Part shown: positions 15,845 to 24,100 of the stretch, piece after piece
Position numbering within the stretch: position 1 is the first letter of the stretch
How the letters are laid out: each line of letters opens with the position of its first letter
Source of the DNA: Candidatus Aalborgicola defluviihabitans
Lineage (GTDB): Bacteria > Pseudomonadota > Gammaproteobacteria > Burkholderiales > Burkholderiaceae_C
Reading direction: 5' to 3'
DNA: 64,000 nt
Assembly (NCBI GenBank): GCA_016705575.1
Contig: JADIXX010000008.1
Span: 434,001 to 498,000 of the forward strand
The notes under the pieces: generated by a model
Told to the model about the DNA's origin: nothing
What the model saw: only the letters and a program-made list of their open reading frames with translations
Databases searched by the model: none
Made by a program: the position numbers and the translations under genes

Positions 15845-17038
15845 CTAGACGCGCTCAAAAATTCCCGCAGCACCTTGACCCGTGCCCACGCACATGGTCA
15901 CCATGCCGTACTTCAGATTATGGCGATGCAAAGCATGAATCACTGTCGCGGCCCGGATAGCACCGGTGGCGCCCAGCGGGTGGCCCAGGGCGATAGCACC
16001 GCCCATGGGGTTGACCTTGGCCGGGTCCAGCCCCAGGGTGTTGACCACCGCCAACGACTGGGCAGCAAACGCCTCGTTCAGCTCAAACCAACCAATATCG
16101 CTGTGCTGCAAACCGGCGTAGCGCAGCGCGGCTGGAATCGCCTCGATGGGGCCAATGCCCATGAGTTCGGGTGGCACACCACGCGCAGCGTAGGAAACAA
16201 AGCGCGCCAACGGGGTCAGGCCAAACTGCTTGACCGCCTTTTCGCTGGCCAGAATCAGGGCGCCGGCACCGTCGCTGGTTTGCGAACTGTTGCCGGCTGT
16301 AACGCTGCCACGCGCCGCAAACACTGGGCGCAACTTGCCCAGTGCTTCCAGCGTGGTGTCGGGGCGCGGGCCTTCGTCCAGGTTCACGGTGCGGGTTGTG
16401 GTCGTTACCTCGCCAGTGGCCAGGTCCGGCGTGCGCTCGATGATGTCAATGGGCGTGATCTCATTGGCAAACTCGCCCGCCTGCTGGGCCCGCACGGCGC
16501 GCAAATGCGATTCCAGCGCAAAGGCGTCTTGCATCTCGCGCGTGACCTTCCACTGCAGGGCCACTTTTTCGGCGGTAATGCCCATGCCGTAGGCAATGCC
16601 GATGTTCTCGTCACGCTCAAAAATGGCGGGGTTGAACGAGGTCTTGTTGCCCCCCATCGGCACCATACTCATGGACTCGGCACCACCGGCGATCATCACG
16701 TCGGCCTCGCCCACGCGGATGCGGTCGGCCGCCATTTGAATGGCGGTGATGCCCGACGCACAGAAACGGTTCACGGTAACCCCCGCCACCGGATGGGGAA
16801 AAACCAGACCGGTCGCGATGCGGGCCATGTTCATGCCCTGCTCGCCCTCGGGGAAAGAGCAGCCAATGATGGCGTCCTCAATGGCCTTGGGGTCCAGCGT
16901 GGGCACCTGCAGCATGGCGCTCTTGATGGCAGCCACCAGCAGTTCATCGGGGCGGGTGTTGCGGAAGTAACCGCGACCGGAACGCCCGATGGGCGTACGG
17001 GTGGCCGCAACGATGTAGGCGTCTTGAACCTGTTTCAT
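15845..17038 (-). CDS. Acetyl-CoA acyltransferase (thiolase, FadA-type)
   Basis: A 397-residue degradative thiolase that cleaves 3-ketoacyl-CoA with CoA to acetyl-CoA plus a shortened acyl-CoA. Catalytic features: nucleophile Cys in NRFCASG (~residue 90), GGAIALGHPLGATGAI (His) and the C-terminal CVGTGQGAAG (second Cys). Length and motifs match thiolases of fatty-acid oxidation. A strong ribosome binding site (AAGGAG) precedes ATG 17038. It is followed by a clear terminator and would form a functional unit with the FadN-type enzyme upstream. Confidence 0.92.
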   Translation of the reverse strand: MKQVQDAYIVAATRTPIGRSGRGYFRNTRPDELLVAAIKSAMLQVPTLDPKAIEDAIIGCSFPEGEQGMNMARIATGLVFPHPVAGVTVNRFCASGITAIQMAADRIRVGEADVMIAGGAESMSMVPMGGNKTSFNPAIFERDENIGIAYGMGITAEKVALQWKVTREMQDAFALESHLRAVRAQQAGEFANEITPIDIIERTPDLATGEVTTTTRTVNLDEGPRPDTTLEALGKLRPVFAARGSVTAGNSSQTSDGAGALILASEKAVKQFGLTPLARFVSYAARGVPPELMGIGPIEAIPAALRYAGLQHSDIGWFELNEAFAAQSLAVVNTLGLDPAKVNPMGGAIALGHPLGATGAIRAATVIHALHRHNLKYGMVTMCVGTGQGAAGIFERV

Positions 17039-17074
17039 GGAAAAACTCCTTAGGATTTTTGTAAAGGCCCAGGC

Positions 17075-17605
17075 TCACGCCGGAGCACTGGCTGGGTTGG
17101 GTGCTGTCACCTTTTTTTTGGACGGCACCCAGGCCCAGATAAATTCACACACAATGGGCTCTTCGCCCGAGGCATCGGTTACGGTCACAGGGACCACCAC
17201 CTCGCCCTTGTCCTGGGACTGCATCAGACGGCGCTGCTGCGCGCTTAAGTGCGCCACGGCCCGCATGTCGCCCTGGGTGCGGCGCTTGAACTGCACCTTG
17301 AGCTCCTTGGCCAAAGGCAGGCAGTCGTCGCGCACATTCATGCCGACCACCATGCCGGTGGCGGTCTCGGCCAGCAAGGTCATCGCTGCAGCGTGCACGC
17401 CTTGAATGTGGTTTTGCACGCAGCGCTGGTTGGTGATGGCAATCTCCACCTTCTCGGGCGTCATCACGGCATAGTCCAGACGCGCCGTACCGGTAAAAGG
17501 CACAGCACGGCGCAGCACCCAATTGCGTACGCGTGGGCGCAGCAGTGCTGGCACTTTGTCCAGCATGGACAAAGTGCGCACCAGGCGGTTGGGATGTTGG
17601 GTCAT
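17075..17605 (-). CDS. DUF4442 hotdog-fold protein (PaaI-like thioesterase)
   Basis: A 176-residue protein of the DUF4442 family, a single hotdog domain related to PaaI thioesterases; the central ETATGMVVGMNV and CVQNHIQGVHAAA segments fit. Start at ATG 17605, with GTG 17611 as an alternative. It sits between the FadN-type enzyme and thiolase genes, so a role in acyl-CoA hydrolysis or quality control of beta-oxidation intermediates is plausible. No activity is proven for the family member here. Confidence 0.78.
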   Translation of the reverse strand: MTQHPNRLVRTLSMLDKVPALLRPRVRNWVLRRAVPFTGTARLDYAVMTPEKVEIAITNQRCVQNHIQGVHAAAMTLLAETATGMVVGMNVRDDCLPLAKELKVQFKRRTQGDMRAVAHLSAQQRRLMQSQDKGEVVVPVTVTDASGEEPIVCEFIWAWVPSKKKVTAPNPASAPA

Positions 17606-17611
17606 TGGCAC

Positions 17612-17756
17612 TCTATAGAACGGCGTTCGTGGCTGAGGAAGCGCAGCGAGCAGGTCTCAGGCAAGGCGGACGGAGCACAGGAACCGCAACGTACTCCCTG
17701 TACGTGAGGATTCCGAGCACCGCCCAACGCGGCATGAGGACTGCGCAGTAGCTTCA
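17612..17756 (+). other. Structured intergenic element in the beta-oxidation operon
   Basis: The 145 bases between the DUF4442 start and the FadN stop encode no protein. They contain an imperfect long inverted repeat: CGGAGCACAGGAACC at 17670-17684 faces GGATTCCGAGCACCG at 17707-17721 (about 11 of 15 positions pair), with an inner perfect stem CGTAC/GTACG at 17690-17704. It looks like a REP-type or RNA-level element. The strand is arbitrary. I recall similar sequences between genes in related genomes but cannot confirm this here. Confidence 0.5.
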
Positions 17757-19256
17757 TCAGTTACGAACCGGCTTGCCGGTGGACATCATGCCCATGATCC
17801 GCTCTTGCGTCTTGGGGTGATTGAGCAGGCTGCCGAAGGCCTTGCGCTCCATGGCCATGCAGTATTCCTCGCTGACCAGGGTGCCAGCATCCACCTGGCC
17901 ACCACAGACCACCTCGGCAATCAGCCTGGCAATATGGAAGTCGTGCGCGCTGATGAAACCACCGTCGCGCATGTTGACCAGTTGCGCCGTGATGGTGGCA
18001 ATGCCGCTGCGCCCAGCCACCGGGAACAGGCGCTTGTGCGGTGCGCGATAACCACCGGCAAACAGGGCTTTGGCCTCGTTGATGGCGACAAACAGGAGTT
18101 CGTCTTTGTGCGGCACCACCACATCGCTGTCCAGCAGATAGCCCAGCTTGCGGCTTTCCAACGCGCTGGTGCCCACTTTGGCCATGGCGGCGCCGGTGAA
18201 ACCTTCGGTGAGGAACGGCAGCAAATCCTTGGAGGTGGACAGTGCCATGTTCTCGGCCGCACGGCGAGCGATGTAGGTGAGTCCGCCAGCGCCAGGCACC
18301 AAGCCCACGCCCACTTCCACCAGGCCGATATAACTTTCCATGGCTACGACGCGGCGGCTGGAGTACACCGCCAGCTCGCAGCCACCGCCCAGCGCCAGAC
18401 CGCGCACGGCGGAAATGACCGGCACGTTGGAGTAGCGCAGCGTCAGCATGGCTTGCTGCATTTCTTCCTCAGCACCGCTGACAGCGGCGGCGCCACCGAT
18501 CATGAAGGCCGGCAACATAGCCTGCAGGTCAGCGCCGGCAGAGAACATGTCGTCTGGCGACCAGATCACCAGGCCTTGGTAGTCCTTCTCGGCCAGTGCC
18601 TGGCCTTGCAGCAGACCTTCGACCACACCAGGGCCGATGGCGTGCATCTTGGTCTTGATGCTGGCGATCAATATTGCCCCGTCCAGAGTCCACAGGCGGA
18701 TGGATTCGTCTTCAAAGACGGTCTTGCCAGCCGTAGCGGCCGACGCGGCATTGGCACCCAGCACGCTTTCAGGAAAGTGCTGACGGGCATAGACCGGCAG
18801 GCTGCGCGGCGCGACAAACTGGCCCGTGGTGGGGTTGAATGAGCCTTCTGGCTGGTGCACACCGCCGCGCTCTGCCACCGGGCCTTCAAACACCCATTGG
18901 GGCAGGGGCGCCTTGCACAGCGCCTTGCCGGCGGCTATGTCTTCCTGGACCATCTTGGCCACTTCCAGCCAGCCAGCCTCCTGCCAGAGTTCAAACGGCC
19001 CTTGCTGCATGCCAAAGCCCCAGCGCATGCAAAAGTCCACATCGCGGGCGTTGTCGGCAATCGTTGCCAAATGGATGGCTGCGTAGTGGAAGCTATTGCG
19101 CAGAATGGCCCACAAAAACTGGCCTTGCTTGCCTTCTGCATTGCGTAGCAGCTTGAGGCGCTCGGCCGCGGGCTTCTTGAGCATGCGGGCATAAACCTCG
19201 TCTGCCTTCTCACCGCCCGCCACATACTCTTCGCTGTCCAGATCAAACCGCAACAC
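17757..19256 (-). CDS. Enoyl-CoA hydratase domain, C-terminal fragment of the FadN-type gene
   Basis: A 499-residue fragment starting (at a GTG that is probably an ordinary Val codon) within the C-terminal dehydrogenase helices. The crotonase domain follows, with the oxyanion motif SAVRGLALGGGCELAVYSS and GLVEVGVGLVPGAGGLTYIA, where both catalytic acidic positions appear. The end NHPKTQERIMGMMSTGKPVRN is typical of the family. It should hydrate 2-enoyl-CoA as part of the same polypeptide as the upstream fragment. Confidence 0.78.
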   Translation of the reverse strand: MLRFDLDSEEYVAGGEKADEVYARMLKKPAAERLKLLRNAEGKQGQFLWAILRNSFHYAAIHLATIADNARDVDFCMRWGFGMQQGPFELWQEAGWLEVAKMVQEDIAAGKALCKAPLPQWVFEGPVAERGGVHQPEGSFNPTTGQFVAPRSLPVYARQHFPESVLGANAASAATAGKTVFEDESIRLWTLDGAILIASIKTKMHAIGPGVVEGLLQGQALAEKDYQGLVIWSPDDMFSAGADLQAMLPAFMIGGAAAVSGAEEEMQQAMLTLRYSNVPVISAVRGLALGGGCELAVYSSRRVVAMESYIGLVEVGVGLVPGAGGLTYIARRAAENMALSTSKDLLPFLTEGFTGAAMAKVGTSALESRKLGYLLDSDVVVPHKDELLFVAINEAKALFAGGYRAPHKRLFPVAGRSGIATITAQLVNMRDGGFISAHDFHIARLIAEVVCGGQVDAGTLVSEEYCMAMERKAFGSLLNHPKTQERIMGMMSTGKPVRN

Positions 19257-19264
19257 GTCGCGGC

Positions 19265-20155
19265 CTACTTTCTTGAAGAAGCCGGCCTTGGTTTTTGGCC
19301 CAGGTTGCCCAGCTCCAACAGCTTTTTCAGCACTGCAGGCGTGGCAAAGCTGTCGTAGAACGGATCGGTTTCGACGGAGAGCGTGTCTTGCAGCGTCTTG
19401 ATGACGTGGGCCATGGTGTCCAGGCCCACCACGTCGGCGGTGCGGAAGGTGCCGCTGCTGGCACGGCCCAGTTTTTTGCCGGTCAGGTCATCCACCACAT
19501 CAAAGGTCAGACCGTAGTTTTCCACTTCCTTCATGGTCGCCAGCATGCCGGCAATGCCGACGCGGTTGGCGATGAAGTTGGGGGAGTCTTTGGCGTGCAC
19601 CACACCCTTGCCCAGGGTACTGGTGACAAAGCCTTCCAGCATGTCCAGGTATTTGGCATCGGTGGTGGGGGTGTTGATCAACTCCACCAGGGCCATGTAG
19701 CGCGGTGGGTTGAAAAAGTGGATGCCGCAGAAGCGGTGCTTCATTTCTTCGGGCAGTGCCTCGGACAGCTTGGTAATCGACAAGCCCGAGGTGTTGGATG
19801 CCAGGATGGCATGCGGCGCCACAAAGGGGGCGATCTTCTTGTACAGATCAAGCTTCCAGTCCATGCGCTCGGCAATGGCCTCGATGATCAGGTCGCAACC
19901 GGTGAGCAGGTCCATGTGCTCTTCGTAGTTGGCTTGCTGGATTAACACCGCGTCATCCGCCACACCCAGGGGCGAAGGTTTGAGCTTTTTCAGGCCTTCC
20001 ACGGCCTTGGTGACGATGCCATTTTTAGGGCCTTCCTTTGCGGGCAGGTCAAACAACACCACGGGTACTTTGACATTGACCAGATGGGCGGCGATTTGCG
20101 CACCCATCACGCCGGCGCCCAGCACGGCGACTTTCTTGACTATAAAGCGGGACAT
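19265..20155 (-). CDS. 3-hydroxyacyl-CoA dehydrogenase, N-terminal fragment of the FadN-type gene
   Basis: A 296-residue fragment carrying the NAD-binding Rossmann domain (VAVLGAGVMGAQIAAHLVN, residues ~8-26) and the dehydrogenase catalytic region with HFFNPPRYMALVE and SPNFIANRVG. It would oxidise 3-hydroxyacyl-CoA to 3-ketoacyl-CoA. The last ten residues are out of frame because of the A-run deletion. The upstream gap to the DUF2147 gene is 70 bases. Confidence 0.8.
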   Translation of the reverse strand: MSRFIVKKVAVLGAGVMGAQIAAHLVNVKVPVVLFDLPAKEGPKNGIVTKAVEGLKKLKPSPLGVADDAVLIQQANYEEHMDLLTGCDLIIEAIAERMDWKLDLYKKIAPFVAPHAILASNTSGLSITKLSEALPEEMKHRFCGIHFFNPPRYMALVELINTPTTDAKYLDMLEGFVTSTLGKGVVHAKDSPNFIANRVGIAGMLATMKEVENYGLTFDVVDDLTGKKLGRASSGTFRTADVVGLDTMAHVIKTLQDTLSVETDPFYDSFATPAVLKKLLELGNLGQKPRPASSRK

Positions 20156-20225
20156 ACGGTTCTCTCAGATTTGATCAGTGGAGGACAGCGCTTGCGGTCA
20201 TGCCGCTGCAATCTGCCCCGCAAAA

Positions 20226-20660
20226 TTACGGTGATACCCGAATCCAGGTCTGGGTCCGGTAGAAGAAGCCGATGTAGCCACGCATCTGCAGCTTGGCACC
20301 GCCCTCAATGGGGGTCACGGTGGCTCGGTAAATCTTGCCGTTATTGGGGTCCAGCACCTTGCCGCCCTCCCACACGTCCGAGCCTTCGGTTTTCTTGAGG
20401 CCACGCAGAATTTCCATGCCTTGGATGGGCTGGTCCTTGCGTTCATCGCTGCATTCGACGCACTTGTCGTCCTGTTTGCCTTTTTCCAGGATCTTCTCAA
20501 CCCGGCCGGACACCACGCCGCCGTTCTCCACGATGCGGATTTCGGACTTGGCACTACCGTCCTTGTCGTCGATGGTTTTCCACAACCCCACGGGGGTCAT
20601 CTGGGCCATGGCAGTGCTGGCTGCCAAAGTGAATACAGTGGCTACTATTGAACGCAACAT
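20226..20660 (-). CDS. DUF2147 secreted protein
   Basis: A 144-residue exported protein of the DUF2147 family. A signal peptide ends near STAMAQ (~residue 20), followed by the family opener PVGLWKTIDDKDG. A CVECSDERKDQPIQGMEIL segment and a closing GFFYRTQTWIRV complete the lipocalin-like barrel. It is located between the acyl-CoA dehydrogenase and FadN genes and has a strong ribosome binding site (GAGGAG). Family members are common in such operons; the molecular role is not known. Confidence 0.85.
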   Translation of the reverse strand: MLRSIVATVFTLAASTAMAQMTPVGLWKTIDDKDGSAKSEIRIVENGGVVSGRVEKILEKGKQDDKCVECSDERKDQPIQGMEILRGLKKTEGSDVWEGGKVLDPNNGKIYRATVTPIEGGAKLQMRGYIGFFYRTQTWIRVSP

Positions 20661-20710
20661 ATTTGCTCCTCTTTGTTGTTATGCCGAATAGGCGTGGGGG
20701 GGGGTAAGTA

Positions 20711-22507
20711 TCAAGCCAGGGCGGCGTCAGTGTCCATCAGGACTTTGGAGCCAGCACGAGCAGTGCGCATCAGCGTTGCGGTCTCAGGAAACAGCTTGGA
20801 GAAGTAGAAACGCGCGGTCTGTAGCTTGGCCAAGTAGAACGGGTCGGTATTCCCGGTCGAGATTTCACGCAACGCCACCTGTGCCATACGTGCCCAGAAG
20901 TAGCCAAACACCAGGTGCCCGGCGACGCGCAGGTAATCTACAGCTGCTGCGCCCACTTCGTCGGCGTTCTGGAAACCCTTGAAACCGATTTCGGTAGTGA
21001 ACTTGGTCATTTGGTCACCCAAGATGGCGATCGGGGTGATGAATTCGGCCATCTTCTCGTTGACGCCTTCTTCCTCCACCAACTGGCCCACCAGCTTGCC
21101 AAATTTCTTGAGCGTAGCGCCATTGTTGCCCAGCACCTTGCGGCCCAACAGGTCCAGCGACTGGATGGTGTTCGTGCCTTCATAGATCATGTTGATGCGG
21201 TTGTCGCGCACAAACTGCTCCATGCCCCATTCCTTGATGAAGCCGTGGCCGCCAAACACCTGCATGCAGGCATTGGTTGAGATGTGGCCGTTGTCGGTCA
21301 GGAAGGCCTTGACGATGGGTGTCAGCAACGCCAGCATCTCGGCGCTTTCCGCACGCACCTTTTCATCGGGGTGGTAATGCTCTTTTTCCAGCAGCATGGA
21401 GCAAAAGCCCTGCAGGGCACGGCCGCCCTCGGCGTAGGCCTTGGCGGTGAGCAACATCTTGCGCACATCGGGGTGCACGATGATGGGGTCCGCTGGCTTG
21501 TCCTTGGCTTTGGTGCCCGACAGGCTGCGCATTTGCAGGCGGTCCTTGGCGTAGGCCAAGGCGTTTTGGAAAGCGACTTCGGTCAGGCCCAAGGACTGAT
21601 TGCCCACGCCCAGACGGGCCGCATTCATCATCACAAACATGCCGTTCATGCCCTTATTGGGCAGGCCTACCAGGGTGCCCACGGCTTCGTCCAGCACGAT
21701 CTGGGCGGTGGCATTGGCCTTGATGCCCATTTTGTGTTCCAGGCCACCGCAATAAATGCCATTGCGCGCACCCAGCGAGCCGTCTTTGTTGACGTTGAAC
21801 TTGGGCACGATGAACAGACTCACGCCCTTGATGCCGATGGGCGCATCGGGCAGGCGGGCCAGCACCAGGTGGATGATGTTGTCCGACATGTCGTGCTCGC
21901 CGGCGCTGATGAAAATCTTGTTGCCGGTGATCTTGTAAGTGCCGTCCGCCTGTGGCTCGGCCTTGGTGCGCATCAAGCCCAGGTCAGTGCCGCAATGGGG
22001 TTCGGTCAGGCACATGGTGCCGGTCCACTCGCCACTGGTCATCTTGTGCAGGTAGGTGGCCTTCTGCTCGGGTGTGCCATGGGCTTCCAGGGCGGCGTAA
22101 GCTCCGTGGGTCAGACCGGGGTACATGGTCCAGGCCTGATTGGCGCTGTTGAGCATTTCATAAAACATGCTGTTCACCACAAATGGCAGGCCCTGGCCGC
22201 CGTACTCAGGGTCGCAGCCCAATGCCGCCCAGCCGCCCTCGATGTAGGTCTTGTAGGCTTCCTTGAAACCCTTGGGTGTAGTCACGGCATGGGTCACCGG
22301 GTCCAGCGTGCAGGCTTCTGCATCGCCCGAGATGTTGAGCGGAAAAATCACTTCGGAGGCGAACTTGCCGCCTTCTTCCAGCACGGCGGTGATGGTGTCC
22401 GCGTCCATGTCGGCATGCTTGGGAATCTGCTTGAGATCGTCGACAACCTTGAGCACTTCGTGCATCACAAACTGCATATCGCGCAGGGGTGGGTTATAGG
22501 TAGGCAT
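20711..22507 (-). CDS. Acyl-CoA dehydrogenase (long type, ~600 residues)
   Basis: A 598-residue FAD enzyme that introduces the 2,3 double bond into acyl-CoA. Visible features: FAD/substrate segment CLTEPHCGTDLG (~165-177), KIFISAGEHD, and the catalytic-Glu region MIYEGTNTIQSLDLLGRK (~425-442). The long C-terminal helical extension (~470-598) places it with FadE5/DmdC-like dehydrogenases rather than the ~380-residue short type. The ribosome binding site AAGGAG precedes ATG 22507. It lies 26 bases downstream of the TetR gene, so it is almost certainly co-transcribed with it. Confidence 0.92.
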   Translation of the reverse strand: MPTYNPPLRDMQFVMHEVLKVVDDLKQIPKHADMDADTITAVLEEGGKFASEVIFPLNISGDAEACTLDPVTHAVTTPKGFKEAYKTYIEGGWAALGCDPEYGGQGLPFVVNSMFYEMLNSANQAWTMYPGLTHGAYAALEAHGTPEQKATYLHKMTSGEWTGTMCLTEPHCGTDLGLMRTKAEPQADGTYKITGNKIFISAGEHDMSDNIIHLVLARLPDAPIGIKGVSLFIVPKFNVNKDGSLGARNGIYCGGLEHKMGIKANATAQIVLDEAVGTLVGLPNKGMNGMFVMMNAARLGVGNQSLGLTEVAFQNALAYAKDRLQMRSLSGTKAKDKPADPIIVHPDVRKMLLTAKAYAEGGRALQGFCSMLLEKEHYHPDEKVRAESAEMLALLTPIVKAFLTDNGHISTNACMQVFGGHGFIKEWGMEQFVRDNRINMIYEGTNTIQSLDLLGRKVLGNNGATLKKFGKLVGQLVEEEGVNEKMAEFITPIAILGDQMTKFTTEIGFKGFQNADEVGAAAVDYLRVAGHLVFGYFWARMAQVALREISTGNTDPFYLAKLQTARFYFSKLFPETATLMRTARAGSKVLMDTDAALA

Positions 22508-22533
22508 GCTGAATACTCCTTATTGAACAGTGA

Positions 22534-23220
22534 TCAGGAAACGGAAGGTGTGCCGTAGCGCACGAGAATATTTTCAAAACCCTTATTGGCCCTTGCAATC
22601 GAAGCCGGTTTCTTCAGGAAGCGTGCTTCATAGTGGAGCGCGAGGATGAGGCCGTGAATCTCAAACGCCATCTGCTGCTCGTCCACATCGGCACGCAGAT
22701 GGCCGCAATCGCGGGCCATCACGATGGCGCGGTCCATCGCATCCAGCCAGGTCTGTACCGAAGTGGCCAGCGCATCGCGCACAGGGCCCGGGCGGTCATC
22801 AAACTCAACAGCGCCGCTGATAAATATGCAGCCGGCCTGGATTTCTTCGGCCACCAGCCGCATCCAGTTGGCAAACAGCGCCTTGACGCGCGGCAGACCG
22901 CGTGGCTGTTGCATGGCGAAATAGAAAACGTCGCGCTCAAACAGCGTGAAGTACTGGTGAATGACCGAAATCTGCAGCTCTTCACGCGAGCCGAAATGGG
23001 CAAACACGCCCGACTTGCTCATGTTGGTGGCTTCTGCCAGTGCACCAATGCTCAGGCCTTCCAGCCCCACGTGGGTGGCAAGCCCCAAGGCAGCATCCAC
23101 AATGGCCATCTTGGTTTGCTGGCCTTTTTGCAAGGCGCGCCCGGAAGGCGCCTTACCCGCGCCCGCAGTTTTAGGGCGGGTTTTGCGAATCAGCTTGGCG
23201 GACACAGAGGCGATGGACAT
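22534..23220 (-). CDS. TetR-family regulator of the fatty-acid degradation operon
   Basis: A 228-residue TetR protein. After a basic N-terminal tail, the helix-turn-helix is at ~45-85 (GLEGLSIGALAEATNMSKSGVFAHFGS), followed by a ligand-binding domain. Start ATG 23220; a longer frame reaches 23238 but would run into the palindrome. It is the first gene of the minus-strand operon and a 24-bp palindrome lies 17 bases upstream of its start, which suggests autorepression and control of the following genes. The inducer is probably an acyl-CoA, as for functionally similar regulators (inference). Confidence 0.85.
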   Translation of the reverse strand: MSIASVSAKLIRKTRPKTAGAGKAPSGRALQKGQQTKMAIVDAALGLATHVGLEGLSIGALAEATNMSKSGVFAHFGSREELQISVIHQYFTLFERDVFYFAMQQPRGLPRVKALFANWMRLVAEEIQAGCIFISGAVEFDDRPGPVRDALATSVQTWLDAMDRAIVMARDCGHLRADVDEQQMAFEIHGLILALHYEARFLKKPASIARANKGFENILVRYGTPSVS

Positions 23221-23236
23221 GGGAGCCTGACACAAC

Positions 23237-23260
23237 AAAATAGAACGATCGTGCTATTTT
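23237..23260. promoter_or_regulatory. 24-bp palindromic operator candidate for the TetR regulator
   Basis: Half-sites AAAATAGAACGA (23237-23248) and TCGTGCTATTTT (23249-23260) form a palindrome with a single mismatched pair out of twelve. The centre ACGATCGT is perfect. It lies just upstream of the TetR gene start where the promoter is expected. Size and symmetry fit a TetR dimer site. Confidence 0.75.
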
Positions 23261-23329
23261 GCAGCATTTCCATGGCGCCAGCCAACTATTTTCGGTTTCT
23301 AGAGGCTGAAACCTAAGAAACGCGGGGGT

Positions 23330-24022
23330 TTACCCCAGCAGCAGACGCAAACTGGCGTCCAGATGCTCGGACGGCAGGCGCTTGTACCCAGAGCGCACAA
23401 AGCGCTGTAGCCGTCCACCGGCAAAGGCCATCAGCACCGAGGCGCGGATCTGGGCGTCCACCGTGGGCGTAGCCGAGGCGGCAGACAGAGCCCCGTCGCG
23501 CAGGCATTGCTTGAGGGTAGATTCAATCTTGTCAAAAAACTGGTTCATGCGCTGCTGCAGGCGTTCATTCTCATGAACCAGGGCATCGCCCACCATGACA
23601 CGGGCCATGCCGGGGTTCTTCTCGGCAAACTGCACCAGCATGGCGATCACTTTGGCTGCCTGGCGCGGGCCTTGGTCAGCCAGGCCTACCGTGGTGGTCT
23701 GCTCGCGTTCCACAATCTGGTTGACCAGGGTGAAGACCGACTGCTCGATGAATTCGATCAGCCCCTCAAACATCTGGGCCTTGCTGGCAAAGTGGCGGTA
23801 CAAGGCTGCCTCGCTCACATCCAGCCGGGCCGCCAGCGCCGCGGTGGTAATGCGCTCACCACCAGGTTGCTCCAGCATGCTGGCCAGCGCTTGCAAAATC
23901 TGGATGCGCCGCTCGCCCGGTTTGGGGCGCTTACGCACTGGTGTAGCGGGTGCCGCCGGTTCAAGCCCTTGTGGCGCGTGCTCGGAAGCGTCAGTGGATG
24001 GGATGATGGTGGCGTCTGGCAT
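23330..24022 (-). CDS. slmA: Nucleoid occlusion factor SlmA (TetR fold)
   Basis: A 230-residue TetR-fold protein matching SlmA. The hallmark stretch GERRIQILQALASMLE is followed by the DNA-binding helices ERITTAALAARLDVSEAALY and then RHFASKAQMFEGLIEFIEQ. SlmA binds specific chromosomal sites and blocks FtsZ ring assembly over the nucleoid. The acidic/proline-rich N-terminal tail is longer than in gamma-proteobacteria. ATG 24022 (MPDATII) is preferred; a longer frame begins at 24058. It is downstream of argB and a two-component pair on the same strand. Confidence 0.87.
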   Translation of the reverse strand: MPDATIIPSTDASEHAPQGLEPAAPATPVRKRPKPGERRIQILQALASMLEQPGGERITTAALAARLDVSEAALYRHFASKAQMFEGLIEFIEQSVFTLVNQIVEREQTTTVGLADQGPRQAAKVIAMLVQFAEKNPGMARVMVGDALVHENERLQQRMNQFFDKIESTLKQCLRDGALSAASATPTVDAQIRASVLMAFAGGRLQRFVRSGYKRLPSEHLDASLRLLLG

Positions 24023-24100
24023 GGTGCACTCAGCGTTAGGTGTGAACAATTCTCGCATAGCACCTGCAAGGGTTTTTCCTAGGACACAGCCAGGTTCTCC

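Larger units (their letters stand above)
17757..20155 (-). pseudogene. FadN-type 3-hydroxyacyl-CoA dehydrogenase/enoyl-CoA hydratase, split by a frameshift
   Basis: Two adjacent reading frames together give one ~800-residue fusion enzyme with the dehydrogenase first and the crotonase domain last (FadN order, inverse of FadB). The first frame ends in a nonsense tail (QKPRPASSRK, stop). If one A is added to the A5 run (T5 at 19292-19296 on the plus strand), the frame continues as QKTKAGFFKKVGRD straight into the second frame. The break is thus a single-base loss in a homopolymer. Either the assembly has an error, the gene is newly broken, or slippage restores it. Everything else in both halves looks intact, so I favour a functional gene or sequencing error. 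Confidence 0.8.

Noticed and set aside
15794..17053. A 419-codon plus-strand frame
   Set aside because: It is exactly antisense to the thiolase gene, with composition typical of shadow frames.
21284..22558. A 424-codon plus-strand frame
   Set aside because: It is antisense to the acyl-CoA dehydrogenase gene and shows no domain features.
23281..23329. slmA and the TetR fatty-acid regulator as one operon
   Set aside because: The palindrome and probable promoter of the TetR gene lie between them, so separate transcription is more likely.
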